Shown: positions 54,507 to 61,389 of the stretch, piece by piece
Numbering within the stretch: position 1 is the stretch's first letter
Layout: each line of letters opens with the position of its first letter
Assembly (NCBI RefSeq): GCF_034044635.1
Contig: NZ_JAXCLX010000002.1
Span: forward strand, 806,001 to 870,000
Direction of reading: 5' to 3'
DNA: 64,000 bases
Source: Dongia rigui
GTDB lineage: Bacteria; Pseudomonadota; Alphaproteobacteria; Dongiales; Dongiaceae
Notes under the pieces: model-generated
The model's input: only the letters and a program-made list of their open reading frames with translations
Databases searched by the model: none
What the model was told of the DNA's origin: nothing
Made by a program: the position numbers and the translations under genes

Positions 54507-56159
54507 TCAAATCTCGCGATAAAGAATGAGGACGATACCCACCAGGCAGAAGAAGGTCGGCCACAACCAGCCGCAGATCGCTCGACCGCGTCCGTCCAGC
54601 CGCAATTCCAGCCAGCGCGCCCAGGCCGCCCATATCCCCAAGACGGCAATCGGCATATGGGTCATTTCGATCAGCAATAGTTCTTTCACATTGGCGATCG
54701 AATGGGAATGCGTCAGCAGCATCATGCCGCCAACCGCGCTCAGCAGTGGAAAGACATAGCGCGCCCAGTTGCGGGTCAGAACGCCGGTTCGAACACTCCA
54801 TTCGAATCCGGCGAATCCCGTAATCAGCACCATGAAGAGCTTGTGCTGCACGAATTCAGGATCGCGCATGCTCTCGATCAGGCCCAGTGAACCAAACGGC
54901 CAGCCCTCCGCTTCTGAACGCACGAACAGAAAGCCGGCAAGCCCGATGAAGAGCAGGGGCCAGTGCTTGGCCCAGGGCGCCCGCCCCCCGCGCTCCAGCA
55001 GGGCAAGGACACCGATCAGCAGGACGAAGATGCCGGCCCAGTGGTGGTTATACTCCGACCAGGCGATGTCTTCCGCATTGCGCGGCAGTGGCACGCCGGA
55101 ACCGGGCACGTAGACCTGCATATGGCTGAGCATGTCCTGGCCCATGCCGTCGCTCGCTTGGCGCTGCTCTTCATAATAGGCCAGCGTGCTTTTGTCGGGG
55201 CTGCTGAGCGAGGGCCATTTCGGCTCCAGGCGCCCGACAATATCGCTGAGGGTGGCGCGTCCTTCAGTGAGATCGATGGCCGGCGGCAATGAGGTAATCG
55301 ACGCGGCAACAAACAGGACTGTGAGGCCGATGCCGATTTCGACCTCGACAAAGCGCTTGAGGCGCAGGAGCGGCGCCGCCCTGCCGCTGGCCAATTGTCG
55401 TACCGCAAAGGCATTGAAAGCGCCGAGCCCGAGCAGGGTCAAAAACAGGATGCTCTTGGTACCCAGCATCATGCCATAAGCGGTGCCATACATCGCCTCG
55501 GGCGAGCCGACGTAATAGACCAGCATGACGATGCCGGAGGCAGCGATCGCGAGCACGGAGAGTGCCGACAAATGGGAAAAGCGCAGGCCGATGCGTTCGA
55601 GGACCGGCCCTGCCGGCAGCTTGCCGACGGCATAGAGAAAGGCCGGCAGCCCGCCGATCCAGATTGCGGCACCCAAATGGTGAAGAGCGGTCGCCACAAT
55701 GAGGATGTTCTGGTTATCCAGCCGTGCCGCGGCGTGGCTGGTGGCGATGCCGGCAAAGATGTCGGCGAGGGCAAGGAAGGGAAGGGGAAGATCGCTGGCG
55801 CCCCCGCGCCGCGCCAACAGAAGGACAGCGACCAGTGCCGCACCCAGGCGCAGTAATTGTGCCGTGGCGTAGGTTCCACCGAGGGCATTGAGGTAGCTGC
55901 CATCGGTCGTGCCGGCAAGAATGGCCGTATGCGCCCAAAGATTCGCAGCCAGCACGGCAAACATGAAGGCTGCGGCAAAGAAAGCGATGCGCCTCGTCAT
56001 GTCGATGACGGCGGCATCTGCGGCATTGGCGGAATTGCAAAGCGGCCGGGCCGCCAGAAACAGGAAGGCGAGGCTGCCAACATAGATGCATTGTGCAGAC
56101 CGGCCGAAACCCGACAGCAGGACACTGAGAAAACCGAAGATGTCGAGAAGAAGCGACAA
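54507..56159 (-). CDS. CopD-domain multi-pass membrane protein
   Basis: A 550-residue protein with about fourteen hydrophobic segments. The N-terminal half holds the CopD domain; ALHHLGAAIWIGGLPAFLY is its signature, with the His and Trp of the copper-resistance D family. A periplasmic loop follows (about 285–360), then a second helical bundle. CopD-type proteins are thought to bring copper through the inner membrane with CopC. The TTG start at 56159 follows the copC stop by about 36 nt. It ends four nt before hpnN starts. Confidence 0.85.
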   Translation of the reverse strand: MSLLLDIFGFLSVLLSGFGRSAQCIYVGSLAFLFLAARPLCNSANAADAAVIDMTRRIAFFAAAFMFAVLAANLWAHTAILAGTTDGSYLNALGGTYATAQLLRLGAALVAVLLLARRGGASDLPLPFLALADIFAGIATSHAAARLDNQNILIVATALHHLGAAIWIGGLPAFLYAVGKLPAGPVLERIGLRFSHLSALSVLAIAASGIVMLVYYVGSPEAMYGTAYGMMLGTKSILFLTLLGLGAFNAFAVRQLASGRAAPLLRLKRFVEVEIGIGLTVLFVAASITSLPPAIDLTEGRATLSDIVGRLEPKWPSLSSPDKSTLAYYEEQRQASDGMGQDMLSHMQVYVPGSGVPLPRNAEDIAWSEYNHHWAGIFVLLIGVLALLERGGRAPWAKHWPLLFIGLAGFLFVRSEAEGWPFGSLGLIESMRDPEFVQHKLFMVLITGFAGFEWSVRTGVLTRNWARYVFPLLSAVGGMMLLTHSHSIANVKELLLIEMTHMPIAVLGIWAAWARWLELRLDGRGRAICGWLWPTFFCLVGIVLILYREI

Positions 56160-56195
56160 GGCGGGTCCAGGCAGTTGGTTAGCGAATGTGGCGGG

Positions 56196-56648
56196 TCACG
56201 GGGTGACCGTGAAGTTGACGTCGCCACGGGTGATATGCCCATCCGTCGCCAGCACCTGCCACCTCACCGAATAGACCCCCGCTTTAAGCCCCGTGAGATG
56301 CCCTGAGAGAACGGCCGGGCTGTCATTGGGTAGGATGGCGATATCGGCGCTGCTGCCATCTGGGCCCGTCAGCGTCAGTTTCGAGCGGTCGGCATCGACC
56401 CGGACGTTGAACGTGATGGCGAGGTCGATGTCCGGCCCGGCAACGGTGGCGCCCGCTGCGGGTACGGACGAGACGATGATGGCATGGGCGAGGGCAGGCG
56501 TCGCCATGGGCGCGGCCATGACGACCAGCAACAGACCGGCGAGGGTCAGATTCCTGACAAGATTTCCAAGACTATTCAAGGTTTTATCCACCTGATCGAA
56601 GAGCCCAATGCAGGCTCGGTAAATAGCAGACCGAGGTTGGGAAGTCAT
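56196..56648 (-). CDS. CopC-domain periplasmic copper-binding protein
   Basis: A 150-residue protein. After an N-terminal extension of about 30 residues and a signal helix (LAGLLLVVMAAPMATPALA), the mature protein begins H-A-I-I-V-S-S, placing the N-terminal His of the CopC Cu(II) site. LATDGHITRGDVNFTV supplies the second His/Asp ligand region. It overlaps the MlaC-like gene upstream (ATG/TGA overlap) and precedes the CopD gene. Confidence 0.88.
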   Translation of the reverse strand: MTSQPRSAIYRACIGLFDQVDKTLNSLGNLVRNLTLAGLLLVVMAAPMATPALAHAIIVSSVPAAGATVAGPDIDLAITFNVRVDADRSKLTLTGPDGSSADIAILPNDSPAVLSGHLTGLKAGVYSVRWQVLATDGHITRGDVNFTVTP

Positions 56649-57235
56649 CATTTGGGCGGCAGGGCGCGATCGAGGGCTTGCCGCCAACGGGCCAGGATAA
56701 CGTCTGCGCTGGCGGAATCGGCCGTGGTTCCCGCATTGGCGAGGCTGCGCAGAAAAATGCCCAGGGACAGGCCAAGTATGCGCAGGTCCGCGAGACGCAG
56801 ATCAGCGCCTGTCGTGGCAAGCTGCCACTCCACCGGCCAGGTCGCCAGGTCCGTCGGCCGCGTCACCGAACTTGAAACGAGTACCATGCCCTGGGCCGCT
56901 GGCAGGGTCCGGTCCAGCTTCAGACGGAGCCCCGGATAGGTCAGGTGCAGTCGCGTGACGGCGTCGACGGCAAGGTTGCAAAAGCCATCCGCCAAGCGGG
57001 GCCGCTCGCTGGGCGGCAGCAACCGCCAGGCATGGCCGGCGGCAAAGCGGCCAAACTGGGCGATCGATGGACAGAGGGCGGCCGCGTTGGCGTTCTCGCG
57101 CATACTTGTGTCGAACAGATGTCGAATATAGTTTGCCGCCAATTCAGCCTTGATCTCAGCGCGCGCAGAACCGGGCAGCACGACAAGGGCGGCGAACCCG
57201 GCAGCGACCGCAAGCAGGCGAAAAGGGATCATCAT
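56648..57235 (-). CDS. MlaC/HpnM-like periplasmic protein (second paralogue)
   Basis: A 195-residue secreted protein with signal to GSARAEI. It resembles MlaC/HpnM in layout (ELAANYIRHLFDTSMRENANAAAL, WRLLPPSERPRLADGFCNLAVDAVTRL), but the core is diverged. It is first in the CopC–CopD–HpnN unit, so it may be the carrier used by HpnN in this operon. It is divergent from hpnA with only 15 bp between the starts. Confidence 0.7.
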   Translation of the reverse strand: MMIPFRLLAVAAGFAALVVLPGSARAEIKAELAANYIRHLFDTSMRENANAAALCPSIAQFGRFAAGHAWRLLPPSERPRLADGFCNLAVDAVTRLHLTYPGLRLKLDRTLPAAQGMVLVSSSVTRPTDLATWPVEWQLATTGADLRLADLRILGLSLGIFLRSLANAGTTADSASADVILARWRQALDRALPPK

Positions 57236-57250
57236 GATGCGGAAATATAC

Positions 57251-58306
57251 ATGCTAGGGACGGAGTCGGGTGAGGCGCGCCTGTCATTGGTGACGGGTGG
57301 CTGCGGTTTCATGGGCCGGCATCTGGTGTCCCTTCTGAGTGCCCGCGGGGAGCGCGTCCGGGTCCTCGATCTGCGTGATTGGCCGCAACCGTCGGGCCTG
57401 CCATTGCCGGCGAATGTCGAACTGCGCCAGGGCTCGATCCGCGACCGGGCCGTGCTGTCCCGGGCGATGGCCGGGGTTGAGCGTGTCTATCACCTCGCCG
57501 CCAATCCCAATCTTTGGGCCGCCGACCCCGCGACCTTCCATGAGGTGAATTACGAGGGCACGTGCCGGGTGTTGGACGCGGCGGCAGAGGCCAAGATCGC
57601 CCGGTTCGTCTACACGTCAACGGAATCTATTCTCAAGAATATCAATGCCCCGCGCGGCTCGCAGAATGCCCTGATCGACGAGAATGTGCGCCACAGTGTT
57701 AACGATGTGCCGGGGCCTTACTGCCGGTCCAAGTTCCGTGCCGAAGAAGCCGCACAGGCCGCTGCCAATGCCGGCATGCCGCTGGTGATCGTCAATCCGA
57801 CCATGCCGATCGGCCCAGGCGATTTCCTGCTGACACCCCCTACCAAGATGATCCTGGGCTTCCTCAACGGGACAACCCCTGCCTATCTCGATTGCGACTT
57901 CAATCTGGTCGATGGCCGGGATGCAGCGCTTGGCCATCTGCTCGCCGCCGAGCATGGACGGATCGGCGAGCGATATATCCTCGGTCACGAAAATCTCAGC
58001 CTCGGCCGCTTGCTGGTCGAACTTCAGCAACTGACCGGCCTCGCCATGCCGACGCATAAGGTGCCTTATTGGCTGGCCTATGTTTCCGCTCTGGTCAGCG
58101 AGGGCGTGGCCAATGTCACCAAGAAGCCGCCGATGGCACCGTTGACGGGGGTGAGGCTGGCGCGTTCCTCGATGGCATTCGATTGCAGCAAGGCCCAGCG
58201 GGAGCTCCATTGGCAATGCCGGCCACTTGGTCAATCGCTGCGCGACACGGTACTCGACCTGCAGCAGCGCGGGCTATTGCGGCGGCAGCCCAATCTGGCC
58301 GCTTGA
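57251..58306 (+). CDS. hpnA: Hopanoid-associated sugar epimerase HpnA
   Basis: A 351-residue NAD-dependent epimerase/dehydratase. V-T-G-G-C-G-F-M-G-R-H-L is the Rossmann motif, VYHLAANPNLW and Y-C-R-S-K (catalytic Tyr and Lys) follow, and NPTMPIGPGDFLLTPPTKMI is typical of HpnA. It is thought to modify hopanoid side-chain sugars. ATG at 57251 is chosen though the frame is open upstream; the ribosome site is weak (GCGGAA). It overlaps the CHAP gene by 33 nt. Confidence 0.9.
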   Translation: MLGTESGEARLSLVTGGCGFMGRHLVSLLSARGERVRVLDLRDWPQPSGLPLPANVELRQGSIRDRAVLSRAMAGVERVYHLAANPNLWAADPATFHEVNYEGTCRVLDAAAEAKIARFVYTSTESILKNINAPRGSQNALIDENVRHSVNDVPGPYCRSKFRAEEAAQAAANAGMPLVIVNPTMPIGPGDFLLTPPTKMILGFLNGTTPAYLDCDFNLVDGRDAALGHLLAAEHGRIGERYILGHENLSLGRLLVELQQLTGLAMPTHKVPYWLAYVSALVSEGVANVTKKPPMAPLTGVRLARSSMAFDCSKAQRELHWQCRPLGQSLRDTVLDLQQRGLLRRQPNLAA

Positions 58307-58870
58307 AGCAACCGGTGCCGGCGCGGCATTGGCAGCGACGTTGTAGATGAAGCCATAAGCCGGATAGACGCTGCCATAAACCCCAGCTTCCAAATTGTAG
58401 AAGCGTGGCATGGTCCAGTCATTCTGCGGTGAAACGTCGTAGACGTGCTGGCCGTTGATCACCTGGCCAGGTACCCAATTGGCGTGACTAACCACAATCT
58501 CGCGTGAGCTGATGACCTGTTGGACGACGGCGACATGGCCGCTGTGCAGCCGGCTGGTTTGCGCCAGTACCAAGACGGCCCCCGGTGCCGGCGCATTACC
58601 GCGTTGGTAGATGCCCGCCGCGTTGTCCCACCACGTGTAGGCGTCGCCGCGCAGGTTGATGCCGGAGGCAAGGCGCGCATAGGGCACGCAAGATATGTCT
58701 TCATAGCTGACGTAAGCTGGTGGCGGCACCACTGCCGGCGCGATGCTGGTGCTGGTCGGCGTTGAAATCGGCAATTGTCTTTCTGCACAAGCGCTCAACA
58801 GCAACAAAGTCATTGTTAGCGATGTCATTGCGGTGCGTTGATGAATTCGATTCAAGATCGCTTTAGCCAT
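58274..58870 (-). CDS. CHAP-domain lipoprotein (probable peptidoglycan amidase)
   Basis: A 198-residue lipoprotein; the signal ends L-L-S-A-C. The CHAP active site is visible as C in D-I-S-C-V-P-Y-A-R and H in L-H-S-G-H-V-A-V-V. CHAP domains cut peptidoglycan peptides or glutathionylspermidine. ATG at 58870 is preferred over a TTG-led longer frame. It is convergent with hpnA. Confidence 0.85.
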   Translation of the reverse strand: MAKAILNRIHQRTAMTSLTMTLLLLSACAERQLPISTPTSTSIAPAVVPPPAYVSYEDISCVPYARLASGINLRGDAYTWWDNAAGIYQRGNAPAPGAVLVLAQTSRLHSGHVAVVQQVISSREIVVSHANWVPGQVINGQHVYDVSPQNDWTMPRFYNLEAGVYGSVYPAYGFIYNVAANAAPAPVASSGQIGLPPQ

Positions 58871-58906
58871 GTTGCAGGGTGCCGACGACTCGTGACGCTT
58901 TCGCAA

Positions 58907-59222
58907 TCATGCTAGTCGAATCTGGGACAGTGAGAAAGCCACCCCCAGATAAGATGATCGCGGGTCGCCAATAGCGCCCGGACGAATGACCGGACATGTG
59001 CCACAGGTTGCTGAAACCGGGCACGTTCAAGAAGTCGTCATCCCCTCATGCGACCAGAGTGATCGCATGCCGGATGCGGGGGTCGGGGAAATATCCGATC
59101 GCTTGGTCAATCGGCCTGCTGAACGCAGCAAGACATCCAGATCCATCATCGCGCGGTAAAAAAAGGCGCCACGGTCGAACTCGGCCTGTCGTCAGCGCAA
59201 AGTCGATAGGGGAGAGTCGGCG
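58907..59222. other. Intergenic region upstream of mtkA
   Basis: About 315 bases with no supported gene. It must hold the promoter of the mtkA–mtkB unit, and GGGGAGAG at about 59212 is the ribosome site. In methylotrophs serine-cycle genes are controlled by LysR-type QscR, but I see no clear LysR palindrome here. Confidence 0.5.
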
Positions 59223-60410
59223 ATGAATATCCATGAATACCAGGCCAAGCAATTGCTGCGGCGTTTCGGCGTGCCTGTGCCACGCGGCGACGTCGCGCAC
59301 AATCTCATTGAAGCGGAATCGATCGCCGAAGAACTGGACGGCCCGACATGGGTCGTCAAGGCGCAGATCCATGCCGGTGGGCGTGGCAAGGCCGGCGGCG
59401 TCAAGGTCTGCCGCTCGATCAAGGAAGTGGTGGCGACCGCTGACCAGATGCTGGGCATGCAATTGGTGACGCATCAGACAGGTCCCGAAGGACGGCTGGT
59501 GCGAAAGGTCTATATCGAGCAGGCGAGCGATATCTCGCGCGAGCTTTATGTCGCCCAGTTGATCAATCGCAAGACCGGTGGCGTCAGCCTCATTGCCTCG
59601 ACCGAAGGCGGCATGGATATCGAGGAGGTTGCGGAGAAGCATCCGGAAAAGATCATTCGCCTCGACATGCAGCCGGCAACACCGATGCGTGCCTTCCAGG
59701 CGCGGCAGGTGGCGTTTGAACTCGGCCTGAAGGAGCGCGAAGTGCACAAGTTCGTGCGTCTCGTCATGGCTGTGAACAAGGCCTTCCGTAGCCTGGATGC
59801 GGTGATGATCGAGATCAACCCGCTGGTGGTGACGGGCGTCGGTCGATTGGTCGCCCTCGATTGCAAGATGATCTTCGACGACAACGCGCTGTTCCGGCGC
59901 AACGACATTCAGGATCTGCGCGACGACAACGAAGTCGATCCGCTGGAACTTGAAGCCGCGCGGCATGATCTCAACTATGTAAAGCTCGACGGTGATATCG
60001 GCTGCATGGTGAACGGCGCCGGCCTCGCGATGGCGACGATGGACATCATCCAGCATTTCGGTGGCCAGCCGGCGAACTTCATGGATATCGCCGGCGCCGC
60101 CACCAAAGACCGCGTGGCGCGCGCCTTCAAGCTGATCTTCAACGATCCCGGCGTGAAGGGCATTCTGGTCAATGTCTTTGGCGGCATGATGCGCTGCAAC
60201 TCCATCGCCGAAGGCATTGTCGGTGCGGCGCAGGAGGTTGGCCTTGACCGGCCGCTGGTCGTACGCCTCGAAGGCACCAATGTCGAATTGGGGCGCGAGA
60301 TCCTCGAGAAATCCGGCCTTCCCATCATCACGGCGACGACGCTCTCGGATGCGGCACAGAAAATCGTCGAGGCGACCCGCGGCAATGTTGCGCTTATGAA
60401 GAGGGCTTGA
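59223..60410 (+). CDS. mtkA: Malate–CoA ligase (malate thiokinase) beta subunit
   Basis: A 395-residue ATP-grasp subunit. MNIHEYQAKQLLRRFGVPVPRGDVA, VVKAQIHAGGRGKAGGVKVCRS, STEGGMDIEEVAEKHPE, INPLVV and DNALFRRNDIQDLRDDNEVDPLE are shared with succinyl-CoA synthetase. The wording TGPEG and AATKDRVARAFKLIF, with a ppc gene next door, points to the serine-cycle malate thiokinase rather than SucC. MtkAB makes malyl-CoA from malate and CoA. mtkB follows 3 nt later. Confidence 0.85.
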   Translation: MNIHEYQAKQLLRRFGVPVPRGDVAHNLIEAESIAEELDGPTWVVKAQIHAGGRGKAGGVKVCRSIKEVVATADQMLGMQLVTHQTGPEGRLVRKVYIEQASDISRELYVAQLINRKTGGVSLIASTEGGMDIEEVAEKHPEKIIRLDMQPATPMRAFQARQVAFELGLKEREVHKFVRLVMAVNKAFRSLDAVMIEINPLVVTGVGRLVALDCKMIFDDNALFRRNDIQDLRDDNEVDPLELEAARHDLNYVKLDGDIGCMVNGAGLAMATMDIIQHFGGQPANFMDIAGAATKDRVARAFKLIFNDPGVKGILVNVFGGMMRCNSIAEGIVGAAQEVGLDRPLVVRLEGTNVELGREILEKSGLPIITATTLSDAAQKIVEATRGNVALMKRA

Positions 60411-60413
60411 ACC

Positions 60414-61289
60414 ATGGCTATTCTCATCGACCGGAACACCAAGGTCATCTGCCAGGGCTTCACTGGCACGCAAGGCACCTTCCACTCGGAACAGGCCATT
60501 GCCTATGGCACGCAGATGGTGGGCGGTGTCACGCCGGGAAAAGGTGGCAGTCGGCATCTGGGCCTGCCCGTCTTCAACACCGTGCACGAGGCGCGTGCCA
60601 GGACCGGTGCCAATGCCAGCATCATCTATGTGCCGCCGATCTACGCCATGGATTCGATCATGGAGGCAATCGATGCCGGGATCGAAACCATCGTCGCCAT
60701 CACCGACGGGATCCCCGTTCATGACATGGCGCGCGTGCGCAAGGAACTGAAGGGGACGAATTCGCGTGTAATCGGCCCCAACTGCCCAGGCGTGATCACG
60801 CCGGATCAATGCAAGATGGGCATCATGCCGGGCTATGTTCACAAACCCGGGAAGGTTGGCATCGTCTCGCGCTCTGGCACCCTGTCTTACGAAGCGGCGA
60901 CCCAGACCACTTCCGTCGGCCTCGGCCAGACGACTGTCGTCGGCATCGGCGGCGATCCGGTCAATGGGTCGAGTTTCGTCGACATCCTGGAACTGTTTCT
61001 CGGCGACGACCAGACCGAGGCCATCATCATGATCGGCGAAATCGGTGGAACGCCGGAGATCGACGCGGCCGAGTTTCTGAAACAGGAAAAGCGCAAGAAG
61101 CCGGTCATCGGTTTCATTGCCGGGAAAGCCGCTCCTCCCGGGCGGCGGATGGGGCATGCCGGGGCAATTGTCTCAGGTGGTGGCGAAAGTGCCGCTGAGA
61201 AGATCGAAGCCCTGCGCGCGGCCGGTATCCATATGACGCCCAGCCCGGCGGAGCTGGGAGAGACGGCTTTGGCAGCCTTGCGCGGCTGA
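60414..61289 (+). CDS. mtkB: Malate–CoA ligase (malate thiokinase) alpha subunit
   Basis: A 291-residue subunit with the CoA-binding fold ([25 protein letters not shown]) and the phospho-His at H248 in [19 protein letters not shown] is the Gly-rich loop. It forms a heteromer with MtkA. The alternative is SucD of the TCA cycle; the adjacent PEP carboxylase favours MtkB. Confidence 0.87.
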   Translation: MAILIDRNTKVICQGFTGTQGTFHSEQAIAYGTQMVGGVTPGKGGSRHLGLPVFNTVHEARARTGANASIIYVPPIYAMDSIMEAIDAGIETIVAITDGIPVHDMARVRKELKGTNSRVIGPNCPGVITPDQCKMGIMPGYVHKPGKVGIVSRSGTLSYEAATQTTSVGLGQTTVVGIGGDPVNGSSFVDILELFLGDDQTEAIIMIGEIGGTPEIDAAEFLKQEKRKKPVIGFIAGKAAPPGRRMGHAGAIVSGGGESAAEKIEALRAAGIHMTPSPAELGETALAALRG

Positions 61290-61389
61290 CGCCTCGTTTT
61301 TTTGCGCTGCACAAAAGTTCTTTTGCAGTTGCGCCGAGCGCGGTACTGTTGCCCGTTCGGCGCAGCATTTTTATGACCTGGAGGGGTGG

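Noticed and set aside
59046-61157. 703-codon open frame opposite mtkA–mtkB
   Set aside because: Runs against two well-conserved genes and contains no recognisable motif; antisense shadow.
61290-61389. Terminator between mtkB and ppc
   Set aside because: A T run at about 61297 follows only a 5-bp stem, and the CTGC…GCAG hairpin has a bulge; too weak to call.
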